Source: Pelagimonas sp.
GTDB lineage: Bacteria; Pseudomonadota; Alphaproteobacteria; Rhodobacterales; Rhodobacteraceae
Reading direction: 5' to 3'
DNA length: 64,000 nt
Assembly: GCA_025210345.1 (NCBI GenBank)
Contig: JAOARX010000013.1
Location: forward strand, 1-64,000
Below the pieces are notes generated by a model, which saw only the letters and a program-made list of their open reading frames with translations, was not told the origin of the DNA and did no database searches. Made by a program: the position numbers and the translations under genes. Below, one piece after another: positions 1 through 8,602 of this stretch (the first letter of the stretch is position 1; every line of letters begins with the position of its first letter).

Positions 1-1560
1 GAAGATGTAGATCAGGGTCACGATCAGACCTGCCAGCATACCGGCCACGGCGCCTTTGTTGTTCACCTTGGTAAAGATGCCCATCATCAGAGCCGGGAAG
101 ATCGACGCAGCGGCCAGACCGAATGCCAGAGCAACGGTTTGCGCCGCAAAGCCCGGAGGGTTCAGACCGAGGTAGGTCGCAACCACGATGGCCACGGCCA
201 TTGCGATACGTGCGGACATCAGCTCGTTTTTCTCCGAGATGTTCGGGGTCAGCTGACCCTTCATCAGGTCGTGAGAAACAGCGGTCGAGATCGCCAGCAG
301 CAGACCCGCAGCAGTCGACAGAGCCGCCGCAAGACCACCCGCAGCAACAAGGCCAATCACCCAGCCCGGCAGGTTCGCGATTTCCGGGTTCGCCAGAACC
401 AGGATGTCACGGTTGAACTTGGTCAGCTCGTTCTCGGAACCCCAACCTGCTGCTTCCATGGCGGCCACGGTCTCAGCATTCTTGTCGTTGAAGTAAGCGA
501 TTTTGCCGTCGCCGTTCTTGTCTTCCCAACCCAGCAGACCGGTTTTTTCCCAGGTTGCCATCCAGTTGTACTTCTCGTCCGAACCGATCATTTCAACCGA
601 AACCGGCTCGCCCGATGCGCCATTCGGCCACATCATTTCCGAGATGTTCAGACGCGCCATGGCACCAACCGCAGGGGCGGTGAGATACAGCAGGGCGATG
701 AACACCAGGGTCCAGCCCGCCGACCAACGTGCGTCAGACACTTTGGGAACGGTGAAGAAGCGCATGATCACGTGGGGCAGACCCGCGGTACCGATCATCA
801 AGGACAGGGTGAACAGAACCATGTTCAGCGTGTCAGCGTGGTGCGCGGTGTACTCTTTGAAGCCCAGCTCGGTCACGATCTGGTCCAGCTTCTCAAGCAG
901 CGGAACACCCGACGCGGCGTGCTCGCCGAACAGGCCCATGGCCGGGATCGGTGTGCCCGTCAGCTGCAACGAGATAAAGATCGCCGGAATGGTGTAGGCC
1001 ATGATCAGAACGCAGTACTGCGCCACCTGAGTATAGGTCACACCCTTCATGCCGCCGAAAACGGCATAGGCGAAAACAACAGCCGCGCCGATGAACAGGC
1101 CGGTGGTGTTGTCAACTTCGAGGAAGCGACCAAAGGCCACGCCCACACCGGTCATCTGACCGATCACATAGGTGGTCGAGGCAACGATCAAGCAGATCAC
1201 GGCCACAACGCGTGCGGTCGAGCTGTAGAAGCGGTCGCCGATGAATTCCGACACGGTGAACTTGCCGAACTTACGCAGGTAGGGCGCAAGCAGCAGAGCC
1301 AGCAGAACGTAACCACCGGTCCAGCCCATCAGGAAGGACGAGTTGTCATAGCCGGTGAAGGCGATCAGGCCAGCCATCGAGATGAACGAAGCCGCCGACA
1401 TCCAGTCCGCCGCAGTCGCCATACCGTTGGTGACGGGGTGCACGCCACGACCCGCGGCGTAGAATTCCGATGTGGAACCCGCGCGGGCCCAGATCGCGAT
1501 GCCGATGTACAGCGCGAAGGACGCGCCAACAAACAGCAGGTTAATGGTAAACTGATCCAT
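1..1560 (-). CDS. Sodium:solute symporter, VC_2705-type large subunit (3' end cut by window)
   Basis: This is an inner-membrane secondary transporter of the sodium:solute symporter (SSS) family, probably for acetate or another small carboxylate. The reverse strand reads open from the ATG at 1560 to the window edge, 520 codons, starting MDQFTINLLFVGASFALYIG. Hydrophobic helices run through it, with SSS-like text such as SMAGLIAFTGYDNSSFLMGW. A cytoplasmic or periplasmic loop near residue 345 contains DKNGDGKI, an EF-hand-like element. The C-terminus lies outside the window. The DUF4212 small subunit ends 5 bases upstream, which is the usual gene pair for this subfamily. The substrate is inferred from the nearby acs gene and is not shown by the sequence. 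Confidence 0.9.
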   Translation of the reverse strand, partial: MDQFTINLLFVGASFALYIGIAIWARAGSTSEFYAAGRGVHPVTNGMATAADWMSAASFISMAGLIAFTGYDNSSFLMGWTGGYVLLALLLAPYLRKFGKFTVSEFIGDRFYSSTARVVAVICLIVASTTYVIGQMTGVGVAFGRFLEVDNTTGLFIGAAVVFAYAVFGGMKGVTYTQVAQYCVLIMAYTIPAIFISLQLTGTPIPAMGLFGEHAASGVPLLEKLDQIVTELGFKEYTAHHADTLNMVLFTLSLMIGTAGLPHVIMRFFTVPKVSDARWSAGWTLVFIALLYLTAPAVGAMARLNISEMMWPNGASGEPVSVEMIGSDEKYNWMATWEKTGLLGWEDKNGDGKIAYFNDKNAETVAAMEAAGWGSENELTKFNRDILVLANPEIANLPGWVIGLVAAGGLAAALSTAAGLLLAISTAVSHDLMKGQLTPNISEKNELMSARIAMAVAIVVATYLGLNPPGFAAQTVALAFGLAAASIFPALMMGIFTKVNNKGAVAGMLAGLIVTLIYIF

Positions 1561-1565
1561 GTCTC

Positions 1566-1847
1566 TTATTCCTCAACGCCGAATTCACGGTCGAGCTTGT
1601 TCATGCGCCAGGCGTAGAAAAAGATCAGGGCCAAAAAGACCAGGATCGATCCCTGCTGGGCAAACCAAAAGCCCAGATCAGTGCCGCCGACCGCGATGCC
1701 CGACAGGGCAGGGCGCAGCAGGATGCCAAAGCCAAAGCTAACAACAGCCCAGATCACCAGGCTAACGAGAATGATGCGTACGTTCGCAGCCCAATAGCCT
1801 TTGTCGGCTTCGGCCTGAGCAGCATCCTGAGATGTTTGATCCGCCAT
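1566..1847 (-). CDS. DUF4212 symporter small subunit
   Basis: This is a 93-residue membrane protein with two hydrophobic helices (about residues 22-45 and 58-78), matching the DUF4212 family that accompanies VC_2705-type sodium:solute symporters. I chose the ATG at 1847 because a GAGGAGG ribosome site lies just upstream; a longer reading from 1901 lacks one. The stop is 5 bases before the symporter start, so the two are almost certainly cotranscribed and probably form one transporter. Confidence 0.85.
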   Translation of the reverse strand: MADQTSQDAAQAEADKGYWAANVRIILVSLVIWAVVSFGFGILLRPALSGIAVGGTDLGFWFAQQGSILVFLALIFFYAWRMNKLDREFGVEE

Positions 1848-2022
1848 GTTGCGGGTCCTCCTCTTCCTCCAAATGCCCCCGAAGGGGCGCGAAAGCGCCA
1901 ATCCCTGTCAGAATTCGCGCCGCAAGTGTCCCCCCACAGGACACATGGCAATGATCGCGGTGTCATTGCCGGGGTGCGTAGGCCGCCCCCAGAGGGGGGC
2001 AACCTGCGTTTGTGGCAGACCG

Positions 2023-2709
2023 TTACCCGGTTGCCGTTTTCACGATGGCCGAAAGGCCGGATGCGATATCCGCGATCTCGCCCATGGCGTCGATACGCTG
2101 AAGCGATCCCTGACCGGCATAGTAGTCGATCAAGGGCGCGGTCTGCGCATGATAGGCCTCAAGGCGGCTGGCCACGGTGTCCGCGTTGTCATCTGCGCGG
2201 CGCTTGAATTCGGTGCCGCCGCAGTTGTCACAGACGCCCTCAGCCTTGGGCTGTTTAAAGCTGTCGTGATAGCCTTCGCCGCAACCGTCACAGGTATAGC
2301 GGCCCGAAATCCGGGTCACCATCGCGGCGTCTTCGACATCAAGGCTGATCGCGGCGTTGATGCGCTGACCGTTTTCCGCCAGCAGCATGTCCAGCGCCTT
2401 GGCCTGAACCGTGGTGCGCGGGAACCCGTCCAGAATTACGCCTTTGGCGCAATCCGCATCCCCAAGACGATCGCGCAGGATGGCGATGACGATCTCGTCG
2501 CTGACCAGATCCCCCGCTTCCATCACGGCCTTGGCCTGTTTGCCTGCCTCTGTCCCTGCGGCCACAGCGGCGCGCAACAGGTCTCCGGTGGACAATTGGA
2601 CCAGGCCGAACTGCTCTTCTAACATGCGCGCCTGTGTGCCTTTCCCGGCCCCGGGGGGGCCGAGCAGGATCAACACGGGGGCAATGACCGATGTGCTACC
2701 ATCCATCAT
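2023..2709 (-). CDS. adk: Adenylate kinase, zinc-type long form
   Basis: It catalyses ATP + AMP to 2 ADP in the cytoplasm. The 228 residues open with a P-loop (GPPGAGKGT at about residues 17-25) and contain the AMP-binding DGFPRT motif. The LID domain carries four cysteines in two CxxC pairs (CDGC and CDNC), so it should hold a structural zinc. The start is 4 bases after the acs stop, so adk can be cotranscribed with acs. That is sensible because acs produces AMP, which Adk recycles. A second ATG directly follows the first, so the start could be one codon later. Confidence 0.97.
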   Translation of the reverse strand: MMDGSTSVIAPVLILLGPPGAGKGTQARMLEEQFGLVQLSTGDLLRAAVAAGTEAGKQAKAVMEAGDLVSDEIVIAILRDRLGDADCAKGVILDGFPRTTVQAKALDMLLAENGQRINAAISLDVEDAAMVTRISGRYTCDGCGEGYHDSFKQPKAEGVCDNCGGTEFKRRADDNADTVASRLEAYHAQTAPLIDYYAGQGSLQRIDAMGEIADIASGLSAIVKTATG

Positions 2710-2713
2710 GCGA

Positions 2714-4672
2714 TCAGGCCCGGTTCATGCGGTTTTCGATCAGATCGTCGACAACAGCCGGCTCTGCGAGGGTCGACGTATCGCCCAGCGAACCATAGTC
2801 GTTTTCCGCGATCTTGCGCAGGATACGGCGCATGATCTTGCCCGAGCGTGTTTTCGGCAGGCCGGGGGCCCACTGGATCAGATCCGGCGAGGCAATCGGG
2901 CCGATTTCGGTACGCACCCAGGTGCGCAGCTCTTTGCGCAGCTCTTCGGTCGCTTCGACACCATTCATCAAGGTGACATAGCAATAGATGCCCTGACCCT
3001 TGATTTCATGCGGATAGCCAACCACGGCGGCCTCGGCCACGGATTCATGCGCGACCAGCGCCGATTCAACTTCGGCGGTGCCCATGCGGTGACCCGAGAC
3101 GTTGATGACGTCATCGACGCGGCCGGTGATCCAGAAATCACCATCTTCGTCGCGGCGGCAGCCGTCGCCCGAGAAGTAGTAGCCTTTGTAATCGCTGAAA
3201 TAGGTCTTTTCAAAGCGCTCGTGATCGCCCCAGACGGTGCGCATCTGGCCGGGCCAGCTGTCTTTGATCGCCAGAACACCTTCGATCGGATAGGTGTGGA
3301 TCTCTTCGCCCGACTGCGGGTCCAGAACAACAGGCTGCACGCCAAAGAAGGGGCGCATGGCCGCGCCCGGCTTGGTCGCGTGGGCACCGGGGAGCGGCGT
3401 CATCATGTGGCCGCCGGTTTCGGTCTGCCACCATGTGTCGACGATCGGGCAGTTTCCTTTGCCGACAACATCGTTGTACCAGTTCCAGGCTTCGGGGTTG
3501 ATCGGTTCCCCCACGGTGCCCAGGATGCGCAGCGAAGACAGGTCACATTTTTCAACGAATTCATTGCCTTGCCCCATCAATGCGCGGATCGCGGTCGGGG
3601 CGGTGTAGAACTGGTTGACCTTGTGCTTTTCGCACACCTGCCAGAAACGCGAGGCATCCGGATAGGTCGGGACACCTTCGAACATGACGGTGGTCGCGCC
3701 ATTGGCCAGCGGGCCATAGACAATGTACGAGTGGCCGGTGACCCAACCCACGTCAGCGGTACACCAATAGACGTCACCTTCGTGGTAATCAAAGGTCACT
3801 TCCTGGGTCAGCGATGCATACAGCAGATACCCACCGGACGAGTGCACAACCCCCTTGGGCTGGCCGGTCGAACCCGAGGTATAGAGGATGAACAGCGGAT
3901 CATCCGCGCCCATTTCCACCGGGTGGCAATAGTCCCCCACTTCCATGACCATTTCATTGTAGTCAAAATCACGGCCGTCGACCCAGGTGGTCTGACCGCC
4001 GGTGCGCTTGACCACCAGGCATTTCACGCTGTCTTTGCAGTGCAGCAACGCCTTGTCAGCGTTGGTTTTCAGCGGGGTCTTGCGGCCACCGCGCGGCGCT
4101 TCGTCAGCGGTGATGACAACCTTGGCGTCACAGCCGTTCACACGGGCCGCCAGAGCATCCGGCGAGAAGCCCGCGAAGACGATCGAGTGGATCGCGCCGA
4201 TGCGCGCACAGGCCAGCATGGCATAGGCGGCTTCGGGGATCATCGGCAGATAGATGATGACGCGGGCGCCCTTGGAGACGCCCATGCTTTCCAGAACATT
4301 GGCCATGCGGCACACGCGGCGGTGCAGGTCGTTGTAGGAAATCGACTGCGCCTGCTCATTGGGATCATCGGGCTCAAAGATAATCGCGGTCTGGTTGCCG
4401 CGCTTTTCCAGGTGACGGTCAATACAGTTGGCGGCCACGTTCAGGGTGCCGTCGTTGAACCATTCGATGTTCACACCACCCAGGTTGAAATCGACGTTTT
4501 TGACCTGCGTGGGCTTCTTGATCCAGTCGAGACGTTCGGCTTGTTCCGCCCAGAAACCATCGGGGTCATTGATCGAACGAGCATACATCTCGTCGTATTT
4601 GGCTGCATCGACATGCGCTTTGCCCGCAAGCTCGGCTGATGGCGGATATGTGGCGTTGGTCTGATCGGTCAT
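2714..4672 (-). CDS. acs: Acetyl-CoA synthetase
   Basis: It activates acetate with ATP and CoA through acetyl-AMP. The 652-residue length is standard for AMP-forming acetyl-CoA synthetases. The ANL-family phosphate loop [11 protein letters not shown] lies near residue 263, and the C-terminal RSGKIMRR near residue 608 carries the catalytic lysine that is the usual site of regulatory acetylation. Its neighbours are adk, which removes the AMP product, and a symporter pair that may import the acetate. The 505-base gap upstream gives room for its own regulated promoter. Confidence 0.98.
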   Translation of the reverse strand: MTDQTNATYPPSAELAGKAHVDAAKYDEMYARSINDPDGFWAEQAERLDWIKKPTQVKNVDFNLGGVNIEWFNDGTLNVAANCIDRHLEKRGNQTAIIFEPDDPNEQAQSISYNDLHRRVCRMANVLESMGVSKGARVIIYLPMIPEAAYAMLACARIGAIHSIVFAGFSPDALAARVNGCDAKVVITADEAPRGGRKTPLKTNADKALLHCKDSVKCLVVKRTGGQTTWVDGRDFDYNEMVMEVGDYCHPVEMGADDPLFILYTSGSTGQPKGVVHSSGGYLLYASLTQEVTFDYHEGDVYWCTADVGWVTGHSYIVYGPLANGATTVMFEGVPTYPDASRFWQVCEKHKVNQFYTAPTAIRALMGQGNEFVEKCDLSSLRILGTVGEPINPEAWNWYNDVVGKGNCPIVDTWWQTETGGHMMTPLPGAHATKPGAAMRPFFGVQPVVLDPQSGEEIHTYPIEGVLAIKDSWPGQMRTVWGDHERFEKTYFSDYKGYYFSGDGCRRDEDGDFWITGRVDDVINVSGHRMGTAEVESALVAHESVAEAAVVGYPHEIKGQGIYCYVTLMNGVEATEELRKELRTWVRTEIGPIASPDLIQWAPGLPKTRSGKIMRRILRKIAENDYGSLGDTSTLAEPAVVDDLIENRMNRA

Positions 4673-4970
4673 GAAGACTCCCCCTGACTATGTTCCTCCG
4701 GTGCGCGGCCCCGGCTTGTGCCGTGACGTCACGCGCCTCTCCGCGTTGACCATAGCAAGTTTGGAAATTTTTTGAATATCTTATTTGAAAATAAGAAGTT
4801 AGCTGTAAATAATTTTCTATTAACCAATATTTCCTGTAAATGAATTTTCGCAATCGGCGTTAAGTCGCTTATTTTGCAGAGGTCCTTGATGAAATATTTT
4901 TCACACATCTTTTCCGTTAGCGTTCGCGCAAGGTTATTGCGAATTGTGGCTCTCGTGTGACAAAAGGTTG

Positions 4971-4990
4971 CGGTATGCATTTGCATACCG
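4971..4990. promoter_or_regulatory. 9-bp inverted repeat with 2-nt spacer
   Basis: CGGTATGCA and its exact complement TGCATACCG are separated by two bases. The dyad is compact like a dimeric repressor site rather than a terminator, and no T-run follows. It sits one base before the much longer inverted repeat at 4992-5052. Its role is unknown. Confidence 0.5.
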
Positions 4991-4991
4991 T

Positions 4992-5052
4992 GTTTTCTAC
5001 CCAGAACTACGAATCTCTTTTCCGGCAGGATGCGTAGTTCTGGGTAGAAAAC
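4992..5052. repeat. Perfect 20-bp inverted repeat, 21-nt spacer
   Basis: The arm GTTTTCTACCCAGAACTACG (4992-5011) is repeated exactly as its reverse complement at 5033-5052. A 20-bp perfect stem with a 21-base loop would form a very stable hairpin in RNA from either strand. There is no T-run on the plus side, so a simple terminator is unlikely. It may be an RNA element, a recombination scar or a miniature element. Confidence 0.75.
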
Positions 5053-5177
5053 GCCCATTGAGCGCACAGGTAATAGGCGAACACCACGTCCAACCCCAAG
5101 CCCCTTGAAATCGCACTTCTTTTGGCTAGGCTCTGCTCAAATAGCGGGAAAATCCGCATTTTCTGGGAGGAAATATC

Positions 5178-6188
5178 ATGAAACACATAACTGCAAAACT
5201 ATTGACCACGGCCCTGGCCGTGACCTTTGCGTCCGAAGCCATGGCGACCGAATGGAACGTGTCCGTCTGGGGCAAGCGCCGCGCCTTTACCGAGCATGTT
5301 GAAAAGCTCGCGGAACTGGTGTCCGAGAAAACCGGCGGTGAGTTCACCATGAACATCTCTTATGGGGGGCTGTCGAAAAATCGCGAAAATCTGGACGGGA
5401 TCAGCATTGGCGCCTTTGAGATGGCCCAGTTCTGCGCGGGCTATCACCGCGACAAGAACCGTGTGATCACCGTGCTTGAGCTGCCTTTCCTGGGCGTGAA
5501 CACGCTGGAAGAAGAGGTCGCAGTCTCAAGCGCGGTCTACGCCCATCCGGCGGCGGCCGAGGAAATGGAGCAGTGGAACGCCAAGCTGCTGATGACCTCA
5601 CCCATGCCGCAGTATAATATTGTCGGCACCGGCGAGCCCCGCGATGCTCTGGCGGAATTCAAGGACATGCGCGTGCGCGCAACCGGTGGCATCGGCAAAG
5701 CCTTTGAAGCGGTGGGGGCCGTGCCCACATCGGTGACCGCAACCGAAGCCTATCAGGCGATGGAAAGCGGTGTGGTTGACACCGTGGCCTTTGCCCAGCA
5801 CGCACATCTGGCCTTTGGCACTATCAATCAGGCCGAGTGGTGGACCGCCAACCTGAACCCCGGCACCGTGAACTGCCCGGTTGTCGTCAACATCGACGCC
5901 TATGAGGCGCTCTCTGATGCGGAGCGCCAGGCGCTTGACAGCTCAATCCCCGAGGCGCTGGATCACTATCTGGCGAACTATGGGACTTTGCTGGAAAAGT
6001 GGGACAGTGTTCTGGCGGAAAAAGGCGTGGCCAAGGTTGAGATCCCCGAAAGCGAGCTGGACGCCTTCCGCGCCACGGCCGCTGATCCGATCCGCGATGC
6101 CTGGATCAAGGACATGGAAGCGCAGGGGCTGCCGGGGCAAGAGCTCTATGATCTTGTTCAGGACACCCTGAAAAAATCGCGCATGTAA
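5178..6188 (+). CDS. dctP: TRAP transporter substrate-binding protein, DctP family
   Basis: This periplasmic solute receptor of a tripartite ATP-independent transporter has 336 residues. It begins with a signal peptide of about 23 residues ending in SEAMA, then a DctP fold with the conserved arginine-containing segment MRVRATGGIGKAFEAVGAVP that normally contacts a carboxylate ligand. A GGAGG ribosome site precedes the ATG. The membrane subunits follow on the same strand, with a terminator-like hairpin between them. The ligand cannot be named, although a carboxylate is likely from the family. Confidence 0.93.
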   Translation: MKHITAKLLTTALAVTFASEAMATEWNVSVWGKRRAFTEHVEKLAELVSEKTGGEFTMNISYGGLSKNRENLDGISIGAFEMAQFCAGYHRDKNRVITVLELPFLGVNTLEEEVAVSSAVYAHPAAAEEMEQWNAKLLMTSPMPQYNIVGTGEPRDALAEFKDMRVRATGGIGKAFEAVGAVPTSVTATEAYQAMESGVVDTVAFAQHAHLAFGTINQAEWWTANLNPGTVNCPVVVNIDAYEALSDAERQALDSSIPEALDHYLANYGTLLEKWDSVLAEKGVAKVEIPESELDAFRATAADPIRDAWIKDMEAQGLPGQELYDLVQDTLKKSRM

Positions 6189-6204
6189 TCGCATGTGACG
6201 ATCC

Positions 6205-6235
6205 AAGGGTCTCCGGTATCTGACCGGGGGCTCTT
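6205..6235 (+). terminator. Attenuator-like hairpin between dctP and dctQ
   Basis: A stem pairs 6205-6217 with 6223-6235, including several G-T pairs, around a 5-base loop and runs into TTTT. It lies in the gap after the binding-protein stop. Partial termination here would give more binding protein than membrane subunits, as is common in binding-protein-dependent transport operons. Confidence 0.55.
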
Positions 6236-6280
6236 TTGCATTCTGCATATCCTTTGCGTCCCATACATAAGGAGGGCAAC

Positions 6281-6946
6281 ATGGCCGGAGCGTCGGCAGT
6301 GCTCGAAGATTCCAGTTGGCTCAGCCGGTTGGATCGGGCCTTGGTTCCCATTGAGCGCATCATGGCGCTGGTCAGCGGGCTTGCGGCCTTTTCGCTGATG
6401 TTTCTGGCGGCTTATTCGGTGGCCGGGCGGCAGCTGGACAAGACCTTTCTGGCGCCTGCGCTGGACAGGATTGGCCTGATGGACGGGCCTTTGCCCGGGT
6501 ATGTGGATTACATCGAAGCGCTGATGCCGCTGATTGCCATTATGGGGGTCAGCTATGTCCAGCGGGAAGGCGGGCATATCCGCATGGACATTCTGGTGGG
6601 GCAGTTGCGGGGGCGGCTGTTGTGGCTGTTCGAACTGATCACCGTTTTGATGATCCTTGCGCTGATGTTGGCGCTGGTGCTGGGGGCGTGGTATCACTTT
6701 GACCGCTCGTTCGATTGCGCCCGCCCGCTGTGTTCGCGCGACAGTTCGATCGACATCGGCCTGCCGATCTGGCCTTCAAAACTGGTGGTGCCGGTGGCCT
6801 TTGCCGTGCTGTGCGCGCGTCTTGTTTTGCAGGCCATGGGCTATGCGCGCGCCTTGGTGCTGGGGCTTCCTGCACCCGCCGGTGTGCCGCTGATCCAATC
6901 CGTTGCCGAACAGGCGCAGGCCGAAGCCGATCAGCTGGAGGGGTAG
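6281..6946 (+). CDS. dctQ: TRAP transporter small permease, DctQ family
   Basis: This is the small inner-membrane subunit that links the binding protein to the DctM channel. It has 221 residues and four predicted hydrophobic helices (roughly residues 25-45, 75-95, 105-130 and 160-185). The ATG at 6281 is chosen because AAGGAGGG lies just upstream; an in-frame ATG at 6236 adds a hydrophilic tail with no ribosome site. The stop is 2 bases before dctM. Confidence 0.9.
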   Translation: MAGASAVLEDSSWLSRLDRALVPIERIMALVSGLAAFSLMFLAAYSVAGRQLDKTFLAPALDRIGLMDGPLPGYVDYIEALMPLIAIMGVSYVQREGGHIRMDILVGQLRGRLLWLFELITVLMILALMLALVLGAWYHFDRSFDCARPLCSRDSSIDIGLPIWPSKLVVPVAFAVLCARLVLQAMGYARALVLGLPAPAGVPLIQSVAEQAQAEADQLEG

Positions 6947-6948
6947 CC

Positions 6949-8376
6949 ATGACAGAGATCGAGATCGGCCTTTGGGTCACGGGTGGCATGCTGGCGCTGG
7001 TGGTGATCGGCATGCGCGTGGCCTTTGCCGCGGGGTTCGCGGGGTTTGTCGGCATCACCTGGATTTTCTGGGACAAGTTCAAATACGCGCCCGAAAAGTT
7101 CCTCTATTTCAACGAGCGCCGCGAGATCTGGGATGGCGCGCTGGGCAAAGCCTTTCAGATCGCGGGACAGGTGCCGCATTCCAAGGTCTCGTCACAGGCG
7201 CTGTCGCTGATCCCGGTGTTCATTCTGATCGGGTATCTGGCCTATCACGCCCGGCTGACCTCGGCCTTGTTCGAGGCCGCGAAGCGCTGGATTGCCTGGG
7301 TGCCCGGCGGGCTGGCGGTGTCCACAGTCTTTGCCACGGCGGGCTTTGCGGCGGTCTCGGGGGCGTCGGTCGCCACTGCGGCGGTCTTTGCGCGCATTGC
7401 CATCCCCGAGATGTTGCAAGCGGGCTATAACAAGCGCTTTGCCGCCGGGGTCGTCGCCGCAGGCGGCACGCTGGCCAGCCTGATCCCCCCATCAGCAATT
7501 CTGGTGATCTATGCGATCATCGTCGAACAGGATGTGGGTAAGCTGCTGCTGGCAGGCTTTATCCCCGGTGCGTTTTCCGCATTGGTCTATGGCGCGCTGA
7601 TTGTGGGGATCGCAGCAATTTTCAAGACGGTCGGCCCCCCGGTCACCGGCTTTACATGGCGCGAAAGGTTCGAAAGCCTGCCGCCCGCCTTGCCCATCGT
7701 GGCGGTGGTCGTGATCATCATCTTCTTTGTTTACAACCCCTTCGGGGACGCATGGGGCACCCCGACCGAGGGCGGAGCCGTTGGCGCCTTTATCGTATTC
7801 GTCATGGCCCTTTTGCGCGGCATGCGGATGAAGCAACTGAAAGAAGCCCTGATCGAGACCGCCAAGCTGACCGTGATGATTTTCACCATCATCTGGGGTG
7901 TCCTGATCTATGTGCGCTTTTTGGGGTTCGCCAAACTGCCCGATGCCTTTGCCGATTGGATCACCTCGCTGCACTATCCGCCCATGCTGATCCTGATCTG
8001 CATTTTGCTGGCCTATGCGGTGCTGGGGATGTTCATGGATGCAATTGGCATGCTGCTGCTTACGCTGCCCGTGGTCTACCCTGCGGTGATGGCCCTGAAC
8101 GGAGGCGAAACCGTCGCCGCCGCTGACAGTGCCTTTGGCATGTCGGGCCCCATGTGTGCGATCTGGTTTGGCATCCTGGTGGTGAAGATGGCCGAGTTCT
8201 GTCTGATCACACCGCCCATTGGGCTGAACTGTTTTGTCGTTGCCGGTGTGCGGCCCGAACTGTCTGTCCAAGACGTATTCCGCGGCGTGACGCCCTTCTT
8301 CATCGCGGATGCGGTGACGATTGGACTGCTGGTGGCCTTCCCGTGGATCGTGCTTTGGCTGCCATCTCTGGCGTAG
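6949..8376 (+). CDS. dctM: TRAP transporter large permease, DctM family
   Basis: This is the ion-coupled transport subunit. It has 475 residues with 11-13 hydrophobic segments and the conserved DctM texts GGTLASLIPPSAILVIYAI and FMDAIGMLLLTLPVVYP. The ATG at 6949 follows the dctQ stop by 2 bases with GGAGGGG as ribosome site. A long cytoplasmic insertion after the first helix (around residues 40-80, rich in charged and aromatic residues) is somewhat larger than in small DctM proteins. A terminator follows at 8394. Confidence 0.93.
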   Translation: MTEIEIGLWVTGGMLALVVIGMRVAFAAGFAGFVGITWIFWDKFKYAPEKFLYFNERREIWDGALGKAFQIAGQVPHSKVSSQALSLIPVFILIGYLAYHARLTSALFEAAKRWIAWVPGGLAVSTVFATAGFAAVSGASVATAAVFARIAIPEMLQAGYNKRFAAGVVAAGGTLASLIPPSAILVIYAIIVEQDVGKLLLAGFIPGAFSALVYGALIVGIAAIFKTVGPPVTGFTWRERFESLPPALPIVAVVVIIIFFVYNPFGDAWGTPTEGGAVGAFIVFVMALLRGMRMKQLKEALIETAKLTVMIFTIIWGVLIYVRFLGFAKLPDAFADWITSLHYPPMLILICILLAYAVLGMFMDAIGMLLLTLPVVYPAVMALNGGETVAAADSAFGMSGPMCAIWFGILVVKMAEFCLITPPIGLNCFVVAGVRPELSVQDVFRGVTPFFIADAVTIGLLVAFPWIVLWLPSLA

Positions 8377-8393
8377 CAGTCTCAACAGCGAAG

Positions 8394-8418
8394 ACGCCCG
8401 CCAATTGGTGGGCGTTTT
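8394..8418 (+). terminator. Rho-independent terminator after the TRAP operon
   Basis: A 9-bp stem (8394-8402 with 8407-8415, one G-T pair) closes an AATT loop and is followed by TTTT. It sits 17 bases after the dctM stop and separates the TRAP operon from the arsenic operon. Confidence 0.8.
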
Positions 8419-8590
8419 CGGTTTGCCACCGGTAAAAGAGTTTCGGCCCGGACGCAGGCCGGGCTGCACCTGCCTTCGCCCCGGCAGCTGCATGCGCACC
8501 CACCAAGGCAGGTGCTGCCCTTCGTGGTTTGAACGCCAGTGTCACCCAATCTTCACAAAACTTGTCTTGCTGGGTTTGGGGGAATTCCTT

Positions 8591-8602
8591 ATTTCCGGAA
8601 AT
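8591..8602. promoter_or_regulatory. Palindrome abutting the arsR-arsC start
   Basis: ATTTCCGGAAAT is a perfect 12-bp palindrome ending one base before the ATG at 8603. Its position suits an autoregulatory ArsR operator that would block transcription of the whole arsenic operon. No clear Shine-Dalgarno sequence fits between it and the ATG. Confidence 0.45.

Larger units (their letters stand above)
4673..5177. other. Divergent intergenic region acs/dctP
   Basis: These 505 bases separate the divergent acs and dctP starts. The stretch about 4745-4960 is visibly AT-rich compared with both flanks and probably holds the acs promoter. It is followed by two adjacent inverted repeats (4971-4990 and 4992-5052, listed separately). 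I found no convincing coding sequence: the reverse reading frame across 4729-5067 shows no recognisable domain and no ribosome site. Confidence 0.6.

Noticed and set aside
139-1617. Long plus-strand open frame (492 codons)
   Set aside because: It is antisense to the symporter; composition is His/Gln/Arg-rich with no domain, typical of a GC-rich shadow.
2411-4639. 742-codon plus-strand frame over acs
   Set aside because: Antisense shadow of acs and adk; no ribosome site or recognisable motif.
4729-5067. 112-codon minus frame in the acs-dctP gap
   Set aside because: It crosses both palindromes and an AT-rich promoter-like stretch and resembles no family.
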